Of a stretch of DNA of 64,000 bases, positions 39,437-50,217 are shown in pieces. The stretch is from the NCBI GenBank assembly GCA_902167985.1, contig CABHNZ010000006.1:62001-126000 (forward strand), read 5' to 3'. Source of the DNA: Shinella sp. UYSO24. Its GTDB lineage: Bacteria > Pseudomonadota > Alphaproteobacteria > Rhizobiales > Rhizobiaceae. Each line of letters begins with the position of its first letter. The stretch's first letter is position 1. Position numbers and translations under genes: made by a program. Below the pieces are notes generated by a model. That model saw nothing but the letters and a program-made list of their open reading frames with translations, was not told where the DNA came from and did not search any database.

Positions 39437-41358
39437 TCTCACTCCGCAGCTTTCCCAAGCGCATGATCCTGCCGAGCCTGCTTCTGGCAACGCTGATCAT
39501 CGTACCGTTCGCCGCCCCGCTGATCACCGCGGACGATCCCGTCAAGATCGCCGTTCGCTACCGCATGGCAGCCCCGGATCTTGCCCATTGGCTCGGCCGC
39601 GACGAATTCGGTCGTGACAGGCTGGCACGCGTCCTCTATGGCGGGCAGGTGTCGCTGACGGTCGCCTTTGTCGCAACGACCATCGCCTGCATCGTCGGTA
39701 CGTTTTTCGGGCTGGTCGGCGCCTATTTCCGCGGCCCGTCGGAGTTCATCACCAGCCGGCTTTCCGACATCGTCCTCTGTTTCCCGCCGATCCTGCTGGC
39801 GCTTCTGGTCGTCACCCTGTTCGGCCCGGGCGTCGTGACGCTGGTGGCGGTGCTCTCGGTTCTCTATTTCCCGACCTTTGCCCGCATCACCTTTGCCGAA
39901 GCCCTTCGCGTCGCCTCGCTCGATTTCGTCGAAGCCTCCCGCGCACTTGGTACGCCGTCACGTCGCATCGTGCTCGGAACGATCCTTCCGAATATCGCCG
40001 GGCCCCTGTCGGTCCAGTATTCGCTGACGGCAGCTGCCGCGATCACGATCGAAAGCGGCCTGTCCTTTCTCGGCCTCGGTGTCGTGCCACCGGCGCCATC
40101 CTGGGGGCAGATGATCCGCGGTGCACGCCAGTTCATGGCGCAGGATCCGCTCGGCATCATGATCCCCTGCGCCGCACTCGTCCTGACCATCTATGCGATC
40201 AATTTCTTCTGCGACCGCCTGCGCGATACGCTCGATCCGAAGGGTGCTTCCGGCAGCAGCATGGATGAAGTGTCGAAGCCGCTCGCTCTGGCCGACGCGC
40301 CGGCCATCAATGACCCGGAGGTTATTGCCAAGATCAGCAATCTGCGGCTTGAAACCGCCCGTTTCGGCACGCCGGCCGCCGTCATCGAGGACGTCTCCCT
40401 GACACTCAGGGCCAACCAGTGTACGGCACTTGTCGGCGAAAGCGGCTCGGGCAAATCGCTGTCGTCGCTTGCCCTGATGGGCCTGCTTCCCGGCGCCATC
40501 CGGCAGGCTTCCGGCACTCTGCAACTGCGGCGCAAGTCGAATGAGGTCGTCGATCTCGGTTTCCTCGATGCCCGCACGCTGGAAGATATTCGCGGCAACG
40601 ATATCGCCATGATCTTTCAGGAACCGATGACCTCGCTCAATCCGGTCCACACGATCGGCGACCAGATGGTGGAAGCAATCCTCGCCCATCGGCCGATGTC
40701 GAAATCCGCTGCCCGCCAGCACGCCATGAGCCTGCTCACCCGCGTCGGCATGAATGATGTGGAACGTCGGATCGAAAGCTATCCGGACCAGATGTCGGGC
40801 GGCATGCGGCAGCGCGTGATGATTGCCATGGCGCTCTCCTGCGAGCCCCGCCTGCTGATAGCCGATGAACCGACGACGGCGCTCGACGTGACGATCCAGG
40901 CGGAGATCATCGAACTCCTGCAAAGCCTTAGGCAGAATCAGGACAGCGGCCTCAGCCTCCTGTTCATCAGCCACAATCTCGGCGTCGTCGCCGATATCGC
41001 CGATCGCGTCGCGGTCATGTATTCGGGCCAGATCGTCGAGGAAGGTCCAGCCGAACGCATCCTTCATGATCCGCACCACCCCTATACGCGCGCGCTCATC
41101 GAAAGCATGCCCTCGTCGCACGAGACATTGCATTCGACCGGCGGACAAAGACTGCCGGCAATCTCGGGCACGCCGCCGTTGCCTTCGGCCCGTCCGTCCG
41201 GCTGTGCGTTCCGGGATCGCTGTCCGATCGCGATATCGGCCTGCGCGGATATCCGGCCGGCTCTCTATGCCAGTGCGGATGGCGAGCGCGCCGTTCGCTG
41301 TCTGCGCGCTCCGGAGGCTCCGGCAGACCTGAAGAACAACCAGACGGAGGCCGCATGA
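39433..41358 (+). CDS. Fused permease-ATPase, DppC-DppD type
   Basis: 641 residues, intact. Residues 1-~275 are a DppC permease ([24 protein letters not shown] loop [43 protein letters not shown]). Residues ~295-641 are a DppD ATPase: Walker [42 protein letters not shown] and the C-terminal oligopeptide tail with Cys-rich [14 protein letters not shown]. The fusion ties channel and motor in a fixed ratio. Overlaps its neighbours on both sides by 4 bases. Confidence 0.93.
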   Translation: MISLRSFPKRMILPSLLLATLIIVPFAAPLITADDPVKIAVRYRMAAPDLAHWLGRDEFGRDRLARVLYGGQVSLTVAFVATTIACIVGTFFGLVGAYFRGPSEFITSRLSDIVLCFPPILLALLVVTLFGPGVVTLVAVLSVLYFPTFARITFAEALRVASLDFVEASRALGTPSRRIVLGTILPNIAGPLSVQYSLTAAAAITIESGLSFLGLGVVPPAPSWGQMIRGARQFMAQDPLGIMIPCAALVLTIYAINFFCDRLRDTLDPKGASGSSMDEVSKPLALADAPAINDPEVIAKISNLRLETARFGTPAAVIEDVSLTLRANQCTALVGESGSGKSLSSLALMGLLPGAIRQASGTLQLRRKSNEVVDLGFLDARTLEDIRGNDIAMIFQEPMTSLNPVHTIGDQMVEAILAHRPMSKSAARQHAMSLLTRVGMNDVERRIESYPDQMSGGMRQRVMIAMALSCEPRLLIADEPTTALDVTIQAEIIELLQSLRQNQDSGLSLLFISHNLGVVADIADRVAVMYSGQIVEEGPAERILHDPHHPYTRALIESMPSSHETLHSTGGQRLPAISGTPPLPSARPSGCAFRDRCPIAISACADIRPALYASADGERAVRCLRAPEAPADLKNNQTEAA

Positions 41359-42383
41359 CAGATCACATGACAGCTCATCCGACCGCAAGCGTCACAGCAA
41401 GGCCAACCGGCGGCCTGACGCCCGCGCCGCTCCTTGAGGTCCAGAACCTTCAGAAGAGCTATTCGATCGGACGCAGCGGCCTGTTTTCCAGACGGTCGGT
41501 GAAGGTGCTGCACGATGTCAGTTTCAGCGTCGCGCCCGGCGAGGTGCTCGGCCTTGTCGGAGAGAGCGGCTCGGGAAAGAGCACGATCGGGCGCGCCATC
41601 CTGCGCCTGATCGAATCCCGCAGCGAGACGATGCGTTTCGACGGGCAGGATCTGAACAGCATTTCGTCTGCGCGCATGCGCAGCCTGCGCAAGGAAATGC
41701 AGGTCATCTTCCAGGACCCCTATGCCAGTCTCGATCCGCGCAAGACCATTCGCGCCGTCCTGTCGGAAGCGCTCGATGCGCATGGCCTGCATCAGGGCGA
41801 CGCGCGCGGCCCCCGTCTCATCGAACTGGTCAAGCTCGTCGGGCTCGACCCGACATTTCTCGACCGGCGTCCGCACGAATTTTCCGGTGGTCAGCGGCAG
41901 CGCATCGGAATTGCCCGGGCGCTTGCCGTCGAGCCGCGCTTCATCGTCTGTGACGAGGCCGTATCGGCGCTCGATGTGTCGATCCAGGCGCAGGTTCTCA
42001 ATCTTCTCGCCGATCTGCGTGAAAAGACCGGCGTGTCGCTTCTGTTCATCAGCCATGACCTTTCGGTTGTCCGCTACATTTCCGATCGTGTCATGGTGCT
42101 TTACCTCGGCCATGTCATGGAGGTTGGCCCGGCCGATCAGGTGCATTTTGCGCCCAAACATCCCTATACGGCAGCCCTGGTCTCGGCCGAGCCGAGCCTG
42201 CATCGCGAAAGCCGTCGCATCCGCCTGACCGGCGAAATTCCCTCGCCGCTCGCCCTGCCATCCGGCTGCATCTTCCGCAGCCGCTGTCCCTATGCCCAGC
42301 CCGCCTGCGCCGAAACCGTTCCGCCCCTGCAAACGGTTGGCGACAGACACCAGGCGGCCTGTCTTAGAACTGACATTCTGTGA
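41355..42383 (+). CDS. Dipeptide-type ABC transporter ATP-binding protein, DppF-like
   Basis: 342 residues, intact. Walker [47 protein letters not shown], switch histidine FISHDLSV and the Cys-containing tail GCIFRSRCPYAQPAC. Second ATPase of the importer, partner of the fused subunit. ATG overlaps the previous stop. Confidence 0.93.
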   Translation: MTDHMTAHPTASVTARPTGGLTPAPLLEVQNLQKSYSIGRSGLFSRRSVKVLHDVSFSVAPGEVLGLVGESGSGKSTIGRAILRLIESRSETMRFDGQDLNSISSARMRSLRKEMQVIFQDPYASLDPRKTIRAVLSEALDAHGLHQGDARGPRLIELVKLVGLDPTFLDRRPHEFSGGQRQRIGIARALAVEPRFIVCDEAVSALDVSIQAQVLNLLADLREKTGVSLLFISHDLSVVRYISDRVMVLYLGHVMEVGPADQVHFAPKHPYTAALVSAEPSLHRESRRIRLTGEIPSPLALPSGCIFRSRCPYAQPACAETVPPLQTVGDRHQAACLRTDIL

Positions 42384-42393
42384 GGAAACACAC

Positions 42394-43205
42394 ATGCCAA
42401 CCGAAAAATCAAAATTGCCGAACTGACCAGCGAGGAAGCGCGCCAGTTCCTCAACGACGATGCCGTCATCCTTCTGCCGATGGGCTCGCTGGAAGACCAG
42501 GGCACGCATGCACCGATGGGCGATTATCTCGCGGCCGAAGCCGTGGCGCTCGATATCGCACGCGCAGCCCGCGCCGAAGGCGTGCCGACCTTCATCGCAC
42601 CCGTCATCCCGTTTGGCGGCGCCGACTATTTCGGCTCCTCGCATGGCGGCATCGCGCTCAGCCAGTCGACGCTCGTCGCCGTCCTGGACGATATGTTCGC
42701 ATCGCTCGCCCGCCACGGCCTCACCAAGATACTGGTCATCAACGGCCATGGCGGGAATGTCGGGGCGATCAACGAAGTGTCGCTGAAATGGCGGCAGAAG
42801 AACGGCATGTTCGTCGCCTCCATGTATCTCTGGCAGATCAGCTATGAGCTGCTGAAGGATATTCTCGGCCCCGAAGCCGCAGCAAAATCCTCCGGCCATG
42901 GCGGCGATCCTTTGACCTCGGTCGGCCTGCATTACTATCCGGACATCCTGCGCATGGATCTGGCCAAGGCGCCGCCGAAGGGCCAGAAAGCCATGGGCGT
43001 CGATGTCGCGGGCTTTGCCGCGCTCAAATATGCCGGCGCCCGCCTGCAGGCGCCGATCGAGGCGATGGAAACCGCTCCGCACGGCGTATGGGGCGGCGAC
43101 CCGGCCTATTGCTCGGCCGAAACCGGGGCCGCGCTGACGAAGCGCCTCGTCGATATCGGCGCGGGCTTCATCCGCGATCACGTTTCCAAGCGCTTCGAGG
43201 CGTAA
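42394..43205 (+). CDS. Creatininase family amidohydrolase (one frameshift)
   Basis: About 270 residues. LPMGSLEDQGTHAPMGDYLAAE carries the Glu/His/Asp metal ligands, VINGHGGNVGAINEV the second metal loop, and SSGHGGDPLTS the third. Creatininase-family enzymes open cyclic or linear amides with two metal ions. One base is missing close to the start (an A-run at about 42411). Directly downstream of a peptide-type importer, so it probably hydrolyses the imported amide. Confidence 0.88.
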
Positions 43206-43215
43206 GGATGATTTG

Positions 43216-43244
43216 GGAACGCGGCATGGGCAATGCCGCGTTCC
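43216..43244. terminator. Bidirectional terminator
   Basis: GGAACGCGGCAT-gggca-ATGCCGCGTTCC, perfect 12-bp stem between the converging creatininase and LysR genes. Confidence 0.75.
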
Positions 43245-43256
43245 AGCCAGCAACCA

Positions 43257-44174
43257 TCAGGTGGCGCGGAAGCTGGTGTAGCGAGGATGGGCAGCAACCC
43301 ATTCTTCGGCGGCCTGCCGGGCGAGCCGGAAGATCTCTTCGGTCTGTGCCTTGCGGGCACGGTTCTGGTGAACGCAGCGAATATCGAGCGGCGCCAGCTT
43401 TACCGTCGTCGGGATCTCGACCAGCATGCCGGTTGCGATCTCCTGTTCGAGCGAGACCAGCGGCATCGCCGAGGCCCCGTAACCGGCCCTGACCATCTCG
43501 CAGATGGTCGCGAGCGAATTGCCTGTGTGGCGCGCATTGGGCCGCCGTTTGGTCTCCTCGATGAGATCGGCGACCGGCCCGAAGAGCGGCGATGTATGTG
43601 GGTAAAGGACAAGCGGTAGCTCGCGCAATTCGTCGGGCGTCAGCGGTCGCTTGATTTCGCCGACGACATCCGGGCGCGCCACCCAGCCGACGTGATAGAG
43701 GACGGAAAAACTGTTCTCGATCTGCGGCAGGCCGGCCTCGCCGGTGACGAAAGCCATGTCCAGCGCGCCGGATTTGACCATCGGCCTGAGGTCAAGATTG
43801 GCGCCGGAATAGAAATCCACGAGTGGCGGATCGGGCAGGGCGGCGATCTTGTGCCGCAGTGTCACGCCCCAGGTCTGCGTGACCATGGAGACGATGCCGA
43901 TCGTATAACGTCTTTTTTGTTTGGACCGCAGACGGCTCGTCAGCGTTTCGCTCAGGTTGAGAAAGGTCTCGGCATATTCGGCGACTTCATAGCCCTGTTC
44001 GGTCAGGGTGAAATCGGACTGGCCACGATCGACAAGCTGGATGCCCAGACTGTCTTCCAGGCCGGATATACGAGCGGAAACAGCAGGTTGTGTGAGGCCT
44101 ATATGGTCGGCCACGCGTTGGTAGCTTTTAAGACGGGTCAGCCAGTAAAAGGCTTCCAACTGCTTGAAGTTCAT
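43257..44174 (-). CDS. LysR family regulator
   Basis: 305 residues from ATG 44174. MNFKQLEAFYWLTRLKSYQR, HTH RVADHIGLTQPAVSARISGLE, then a substrate domain containing YTIGIVSMVTQTWGVTL and VRAGYGASAMPLVSLEQEI. Divergent from the hydroxyacid dehydrogenase at 44315 and convergent with the creatininase operon; it may regulate both. Confidence 0.9.
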   Translation of the reverse strand: MNFKQLEAFYWLTRLKSYQRVADHIGLTQPAVSARISGLEDSLGIQLVDRGQSDFTLTEQGYEVAEYAETFLNLSETLTSRLRSKQKRRYTIGIVSMVTQTWGVTLRHKIAALPDPPLVDFYSGANLDLRPMVKSGALDMAFVTGEAGLPQIENSFSVLYHVGWVARPDVVGEIKRPLTPDELRELPLVLYPHTSPLFGPVADLIEETKRRPNARHTGNSLATICEMVRAGYGASAMPLVSLEQEIATGMLVEIPTTVKLAPLDIRCVHQNRARKAQTEEIFRLARQAAEEWVAAHPRYTSFRAT

Positions 44175-44314
44175 GCTCGTCATCTCATGCAATGGGTTGG
44201 TGAATCTATATAAATTTTTTCTATGAAGGCCACAGGAATTTTTGCTTTGACCTGAAGGCCCGGACTGTCGTGAATGGATTTAAAGTCCCAAGCTTGAGCC
44301 AAAAAGGAACTGCC

Positions 44315-45247
44315 ATGAACATTGTCGTTTCCCTTCCCGCCGCAGACAAGACCGAATGGTGGTGCCAGATGCTGCGCGATCTGATGCCGGAATGGAATGT
44401 CTATCCGATCAATAAGGTGCCCGATCCGGATGCCATCACCTATTCCGTGCTCTGGCGCCCGGCGACCGGTTCGATGAAGCCGTTCAAGAACCTGAAGGCG
44501 ATCGTCTCTCTGGGTGCCGGCATCGACCATGTTCTGGCGGATGAGGAATTGCCCCAGCATGTACCGATCATCCGCACGGTGGGCACCGACCTGACGCAAC
44601 GGATGAAGGAATATGTGGCTTTGCATGTTCTTCGTCATCACCGCGAACTGCCGGCCATCCAGGCAAACCAGGCCCGCCAGCATTGGGAGCAGATCGTCGT
44701 TCCGCCGGCCACCCAAAGGCGCGTCGGCGTCATGGGCCTCGGCAATCTGGGCGCTGTCGCTGCCGATCTTCTGAAGCAGATCGGCTTTAACGTCGTCGGC
44801 TGGTCGCGCACGCAGAAGGATCTGCCGGGCATCACCTGCTATTCAGGCGCCGAAGGGCTGAAGGAATTTCTGGAAGGCACCGAAATCCTCGTCTGCCTCC
44901 TGCCGCTGACAGAGAGCACACGCGGCATCCTGAATGCCGATACGTTCAACCAGCTGAAGCGCGGCGCAAGCATCGTCAATGCGGCCCGAGGCCCGCATCT
45001 CGTCGATAGCGATCTCGTCGAGGCCCTGAATTCCGGGCAGATCAGCAGCGCAACCTTGGACGTCTTTCATATCGAGCCCCTGCCGTCGACGCATCCGTTC
45101 TGGACCAATCCGAAAATCACCGTCACCCCGCATGTCGCATCGCTGATCGATGCTCCGACAGGCAGCAAGATCGTTGCGAGGAATATCAGAACCTTCCAGG
45201 AAACCGGCACGGTCGCCGATCTGGCAGATGCCAAGCGCGGCTACTAA
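44315..45247 (+). CDS. D-2-hydroxyacid dehydrogenase, GhrA-like
   Basis: 310 residues, intact. Rossmann motif GVMGLGNLGAVAADLL, catalytic arginine in VNAARGPHLVD, glutamate in HIEPLPSTHPFW and histidine in VTPHVASLID. Length and N-terminal text (ITYSVLWRPATGSMKPFKNLKAIVSLGAGID) fit glyoxylate/hydroxypyruvate reductase A. Likely controlled by the divergent LysR gene. A terminator follows 36 bases after its stop. Confidence 0.92.
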   Translation: MNIVVSLPAADKTEWWCQMLRDLMPEWNVYPINKVPDPDAITYSVLWRPATGSMKPFKNLKAIVSLGAGIDHVLADEELPQHVPIIRTVGTDLTQRMKEYVALHVLRHHRELPAIQANQARQHWEQIVVPPATQRRVGVMGLGNLGAVAADLLKQIGFNVVGWSRTQKDLPGITCYSGAEGLKEFLEGTEILVCLLPLTESTRGILNADTFNQLKRGASIVNAARGPHLVDSDLVEALNSGQISSATLDVFHIEPLPSTHPFWTNPKITVTPHVASLIDAPTGSKIVARNIRTFQETGTVADLADAKRGY

Positions 45248-45282
45248 GCGCATAGATTTATTTTATAATTAGAGTTTCATTG

Positions 45283-45309
45283 CCCCGCATCGGCTGTTTC
45301 GGTGCGGGG
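45283..45309 (+). terminator. Intrinsic terminator
   Basis: CCCCGCA ... TGCGGGG with a 13-base loop followed by TATTTTTAT, downstream of the hydroxyacid dehydrogenase. The rest of the gap to 45600 holds only AT-rich sequence, presumably the promoter of the next operon. Confidence 0.8.
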
Positions 45310-45600
45310 TATTTTTATGGAAAAATTGACTGTTTTTCAGGCTATTGCCTCAGCTGAATGGCTAAAAACTCGGCCGTAAATCGGCAAAATTTTTTTGATG
45401 TCGGCGCTAAGAAAATTCGATTGGACATTGCCCGTCTCAGACCGTTGCATCGCAGGCACTGGATTGCATGAACGCTGTCTTACCCTCGCGACGCTCCGAC
45501 TTGTCGCCCGCAGGAGGAAGGGCAGCCCTGGATACCTAACGTGCCGCCCGTGATTTCGACATCAGATCGATAAGCGGACTGTTTCACCTGACAGGAGAAT

Positions 45601-46656
45601 GTGTTGATGCTCACCCGCCTGCTTCCCGCCGTCATCGTCGGCGCGCTGCTCTCCACCACCGCCTACGCCCAGTCTTCGGATGTCTCCGGCGAGATCACGC
45701 TGTCCGCCTATTCCGGCGTCTTTCAGGACAAGTATACGGAAGCGGTGATCAAGCCGTTCGAGGCGAAATATCCGAAGGTGAAGGTCAATTACTACGCCTC
45801 CGATGCCTCGTCGAAGATGCTGGGCAGCCTGCGGTCGCAGGCAGGCGATCCGCAGACCGACGTCATCCTCTTCGACGTCTCGACGTCGCTGATCGGCGAC
45901 AAGGAAGACCTGCTCGCGCCGCTGACGGTACAGGATGTCCCGAACCTCGCCGATCTCGTGCCGCAGGCGATCGTCAAGCAGGGTTATGGCCCGGCGGTGA
46001 CATTCGACAACCTCGTCGTGACATACAACAAGGATGTGATCAAGGAGGCGCCGACTTCCCTGCAGGTTCTCTGGGACAAGGCCTATGCCGGCAAGCTGGC
46101 CGTCACCTCCATGCCCTCGATCCTCGGCACGGGCCTGATGGTCATGACCTCGGCCATGCTCGGCGAAGACTATACCAAGTCCGTCAAGCAATCCGCGGCC
46201 AAGCTTGCCGAACTGGCGCCCAGCGTGCAGACCTTCGATCCAAAGCCGGACAGCTATACGCTGGTCCTCAACGGCACGGATGTGCTCGGCACCGGCTGGA
46301 ATGCGCGTGCCCAGTTCTATGCCGACCAGTCCAATGGCAAGCTTGGCGTCATGCTGCCGAAGGAAGGCACGATCCTCCAGATCAACACGATCAATCTGGT
46401 CAAGGGTTCGAAGAACCCGGCGGCAGCCAAGGCCTTTATCAATTACGCCCTGTCGCCGGAGGCGCAGGCGGCCTTCACGGAAGCCATGTATTACGCCCCG
46501 GTCAATGCCAAGGCCAAGGTCAGCAGCAAGGCGGAAGCCCGCACCGTTGCGGGTCAGCTGGACAAGACCCTGCCGCTCGACTGGGGCTGGGCCGCCACGA
46601 AGTCCGACGAGTGGAACCAGATCTGGAAGCGCCAGATCATCTCGGCCGGCAAGTAA
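45601..46656 (+). CDS. Polyamine-type ABC transporter, substrate-binding protein
   Basis: 351 residues, intact. Signal peptide [18 protein letters not shown], then family-1/PotD-like features: [60 protein letters not shown] and [20 protein letters not shown]. Binds a small cationic or amide ligand in the periplasm. First gene of an operon with ATPase, two permeases, RraA-like, GGT and FAD/Fe-S dehydrogenase. Confidence 0.9.
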   Translation: MLMLTRLLPAVIVGALLSTTAYAQSSDVSGEITLSAYSGVFQDKYTEAVIKPFEAKYPKVKVNYYASDASSKMLGSLRSQAGDPQTDVILFDVSTSLIGDKEDLLAPLTVQDVPNLADLVPQAIVKQGYGPAVTFDNLVVTYNKDVIKEAPTSLQVLWDKAYAGKLAVTSMPSILGTGLMVMTSAMLGEDYTKSVKQSAAKLAELAPSVQTFDPKPDSYTLVLNGTDVLGTGWNARAQFYADQSNGKLGVMLPKEGTILQINTINLVKGSKNPAAAKAFINYALSPEAQAAFTEAMYYAPVNAKAKVSSKAEARTVAGQLDKTLPLDWGWAATKSDEWNQIWKRQIISAGK

Positions 46657-46676
46657 ACGACCAGCAGGACGGATCC

Positions 46677-47775
46677 ATGACCCTCGCCACATCGCCCGCC
46701 CATATCAAGATCGACAATCTCACTTTCGACTATGGCGGAGACCGCCCGGCAGTCGACCGCCTGTCATTCGAGATTGCGAAGGGCGAATTCATCGGGCTTC
46801 TGGGGCCGTCCGGCTGCGGCAAATCCACCACGCTCCGGATGTTTGCGGGGCTTCTGGCCCCGACATCCGGTGCAATCGTCATCGGCGGCGAGAATATCGT
46901 CTCGCGGCGCCCTGGGAGCGCAATCTCGGGCTGGTCTTCCAGTCCTACGCGCTCTTCCCGCATATGACCGTCGCCCAGAATGTCGCCTTCGGCCTTCGCC
47001 TGCGCAAGGTGGGCAAGGAAGAGACGGCGTCCCGCGTGGCGCAAGCCCTGCGGGCCGTGCGGCTCGATGGTTTCGGCAGCAGGCGTCCGGCCGAGCTGTC
47101 AGGCGGCCAGCAGCAGCGTGTCGCGATTGCGCGCGCCATCGTCATCGAGCCGGAAATCCTTCTTCTCGACGAGCCGCTTTCGAATCTCGATGCGCGGCTG
47201 CGCGACGAGATGCGCTTCGAAATCCGCGATATCCAGTCGCGCACGGGTATCACCACGCTGTTCGTCACCCATGACCAGCAGGAAGCACTGACCATGTGCG
47301 ACCGCATTGCGGTGATGAATGGCGGCAAGCTGGAGCAGATCGGCACGCCGGTCGAGGTCTATGACAAGGCGGCCACGCCCTTCGTTGCAGGCTTTATCGG
47401 TCGCGCCAACAGCATTCCGGCGACACTTGCCTCGACTGCGGCGGCGACAGGGGCGCCGCAGTTGCTCCACGAAGGCCAGCCGCTTCCGCCGCCCGTTGCG
47501 GATGAGTTGCGGCCGGCATTTCGGCCAATGCGCGCCTGTCGGCGGTGGTGCGCCCGCATGCCGTCAGGCTCTCAAGACCGGAAGGCGGCCTGACGGCCCG
47601 CGTCAACCGCAGCGTCTTCGTCGGCAACATGATCGAGGTCGAACTCGAACTCGCCGGCGGCCACAAGATGGTGGCAGAGCTTCTGCCCGGCGGCGAGGAG
47701 GCGCAGCTTGCGCAGCCCGGCGCCGATGTCGCCGTCACCTGGAAATCGAACGATATGCGGATCTTTGCCGCATGA
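46677..47775 (+). CDS. Polyamine-type ABC transporter ATP-binding protein (two frameshifts)
   Basis: About 366 residues, PotA/FbpC type. Walker [55 protein letters not shown], switch histidine [10 protein letters not shown] and a C-terminal TOBE domain ([22 protein letters not shown]). Missing bases near 46910 (CGGCCGCC read as CGGCGCC) and near 47510. ATG of the next gene overlaps its stop. Confidence 0.88.
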
Positions 47776-48646
47776 ACCGCTTCACCGTTCCCGGCACCTC
47801 CACCAGAATGACACCGTGGCTGCTTCTCGCCCCGGTTCTGATCGTGCTTGCCATCTCGTTTGTTGCGCCGATCGTCTGGCTGTTCCGCATGTCGCTGAAC
47901 ATTTCCGATTACGGCGCCATCACCAAGGCCGTCAGCCTCCATACCTATCTGGCGATCCTGCAGGACAGCTACTATCTCGATCTTCTCGGCCGCACATTGC
48001 GGGTGTCGATCACCTGTTCGGTCGTCGCCTTGCTGCTGGCCTATCCGATGGCGCTTGCCTTGTCGCGGATGACCTCGCGCTGGCGCACGCCGCTGACCGT
48101 GCTTGCCGCCTCGCCGCTTCTGATTTCTGCGGTCGTTCGCTCCTTCGGCTGGCTGGTGACGCTCGGCGATGACGGCCCCGTCAATCATCTCCTGCGCTTC
48201 ATCGGGCTCACCAGCGAGCCTTTGCGCATGGTCAACAATTATTCGGGCGTGATCATCGGCCTGTCCGAAAGCATCATGCCCTATATGTTCCTGACCATCG
48301 CGGCCGGCCTCGGCAAGCTCGATCGTCGGCTCGACGATGCGGCGATGTCGCTCGGCGCGCCGCCGCAAAGGTCTTCTGGCATATCACCCTGCCGCTCAGC
48401 GTACCGGCCATCATTGCCGGCCTGACGATCGGCTTCGTGCTTTGCGTCTCGTCCTTCATCACGCCGTCGCTTCTCGGCGGTGGCCGCGTCTTCCTGCTGG
48501 CGACCGAGGTCTACGATCTTGCGCTCGTCTCGCTCGATTGGCCGACGGCTGCGGCACTCTCCTTCCTGATGCTGGCCTTTTTCGTCATCGCAATGGGGCT
48601 GACCGGCCTTGTCCTTCGATTGCTGACCCGGAGAGCCTCACGATGA
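47772..48646 (+). CDS. ABC transporter permease, PotB-like (one frameshift)
   Basis: About 291 residues with six likely membrane segments. Starts with [28 protein letters not shown]; the EAA loop is [25 protein letters not shown] after correcting a missing base near 48365 (GGCC read as GCC). Pairs with the PotC-like permease. Stop overlaps the next ATG. Confidence 0.88.
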
Positions 48647-49434
48647 CGGCATTCCTCTCTTTTCTCGCCCGCGCCTATGTCACGCTGGTGTTCTGCCTCG
48701 TCTTCATGCCGATCGTGATCATTCTGGTCATCTCGTTCAGCGCCGACAGCTACCTCTCCTTTCCGCCCTCCGGCTGGAGCCTGAAATGGTATGAGACGGT
48801 GCTCGGCAATGAAGGCTTCATGCAGGGCTTTCGCAACAGCGTGATCATCGCCGTGATCGTGGCGGCCTTGAGCCTCGCGCTTGGCCTGCCGGCCGCCTAT
48901 GCGCTGGTCAGGATTGATTTTCCCGGTCGGGCGCTGGTGCGCAGCCTCGTCATCGCCCCGCTGGTCCTGCCGGCCATGATGCTCGGGCTTGGCCTCCTGA
49001 TGGTCTTCACCCCTGCCGGCCTTGTCGCGACCTATCCCGGTCTCGTCCTTGCCCATCTGGTGATGACCTTGCCCTTCAGCATCCGTATCCTGCAGACGGC
49101 GATCGGCAATCTCGGCACCGACGTCGATGAGGCCGCCATGACGCTCGGCGCGCGGCCGTTTCAGGTCTTCATGCAGATCACCCTGCCACGCCTGACGCCC
49201 GGCGTGATCGCCTCCACCGCCATCGCCCTCATTCTGTCCTTCGACGAAATCGTCCTGTCGCTCTTCATCGTCGGCCCGCGCCTGCAGACCCTTCCGGTCG
49301 CGCTCTATCGCTATGTCGACGAGCGCACCGATCCGATGGTCGCCGTGCTGGCGGTGCTGATGATCGCGCTCTCCCTTGCCATCGTCCTTGTCGTCGAACG
49401 CAGTGTCGGCTTTGCCAAGGCGTTTGGCCGCTAA
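48643..49434 (+). CDS. ABC transporter permease, PotC-like
   Basis: 263 residues, intact. [32 protein letters not shown] is the typical PotC opening and [26 protein letters not shown] the EAA loop. Six hydrophobic segments. ATG overlaps the PotB-like stop. Confidence 0.93.
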   Translation: MTAFLSFLARAYVTLVFCLVFMPIVIILVISFSADSYLSFPPSGWSLKWYETVLGNEGFMQGFRNSVIIAVIVAALSLALGLPAAYALVRIDFPGRALVRSLVIAPLVLPAMMLGLGLLMVFTPAGLVATYPGLVLAHLVMTLPFSIRILQTAIGNLGTDVDEAAMTLGARPFQVFMQITLPRLTPGVIASTAIALILSFDEIVLSLFIVGPRLQTLPVALYRYVDERTDPMVAVLAVLMIALSLAIVLVVERSVGFAKAFGR

Positions 49435-49464
49435 CCCATCCAATTCACAGACTGGAGCCCTCAG

Positions 49465-50132
49465 ATGACCTACAAAATCAATCCGATGCCCGCACAGATC
49501 GCCAGGCAGGACCTCGATCTCCTGGCGCAGGTCGAAACGGCAACGCTTGGCCACTGGCGCCATTTCGGCTTCCTGCATCGCCAGATCCAGCCGCTCATCC
49601 CGGGCCGCGCGTCGTCGGAACGGCCGTCACGATTGCCATTCCCGGCCCTGATTCCACCCTGCTTCACCATCTTCTGAGCCTCATTCGCCCCGGCGACTTC
49701 GTCATCGTCGACCGGCTGCATGACGATCGTTATGCGTGCTGGGGTGGCGGGGTGACGGTGGGCGCCAAGGCGGCCGGTGCGGTCGGCGCCGTCGTCGACG
49801 GCCCCTGCACGGACCTCGAAGAGATCGTCCAGTCAGACTTCCCGATGTGGTGCAAGGGCATCTCGCCGATCACCACCCGCATCTATGATCTCGGCGGTGC
49901 GATCAACGTTCCGGTTTCCGTTGGCAACACGGTCGTCATGCCCGGCGACGCAGTGCTTGCGGATGAGAGCGGCGTCGTCGTCCTTCCCCCCGATGAGGTT
50001 GCGGCCGAAGCGCAGAAGGCGATCGAGATCCAGATCCGTGGCAAGGGCCGTGAAGCAAGCGTTCGCGATACCGGCGTCAAGCTTGGCGATCTGTCCGGTG
50101 CAACGGCAAAGGTGCTTGCGAAGCTGGCCTAA
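49465..50132 (+). CDS. RraA-like / HMG aldolase family protein (one frameshift)
   Basis: About 222 residues. GTAVTIAIPG, VDRLHDDRYACWGGGVTVGAKAAGAVGAVVDGPCTD with the conserved substrate/metal loop, then GDAVLADESGVVVLPP. The family includes the RNase E inhibitor RraA and 4-hydroxy-4-methyl-2-oxoglutarate/oxaloacetate-type class II aldolases. In an uptake and catabolism operon an aldolase or decarboxylase role is more likely. One base is missing near 49607 (GGCCGCCGCG read as GGCCGCGCG). Confidence 0.82.
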
Positions 50133-50150
50133 ACGGATCGATATCGTATG

Positions 50151-50171
50151 GCCGGAGCGTGATGCTCCGGC
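50151..50171. other. Hairpin between RraA-like and GGT genes
   Basis: GCCGGAGC-gtgat-GCTCCGGC, perfect 8-bp stem flanked on both sides by the direct repeat atcgtatg. No T-run, so more likely mRNA processing, attenuation or a regulator site than a full terminator. Confidence 0.45.
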
Positions 50172-50217
50172 TATCGTATGACGCATAACGGCTATCGAGT
50201 AGTAACAGAGATCTGAA

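Noticed and set aside
39958..41388. 476-residue minus-strand frame opposite the fused permease-ATPase
   Set aside because: Antisense shadow of a clear ABC transporter gene.
41265..43253. 662-residue open frame on the minus strand opposite the DppF and creatininase genes
   Set aside because: It is antisense to well-supported genes with all expected motifs. Long antisense frames are common in GC-rich genomes, and the sequence resembles no protein family.
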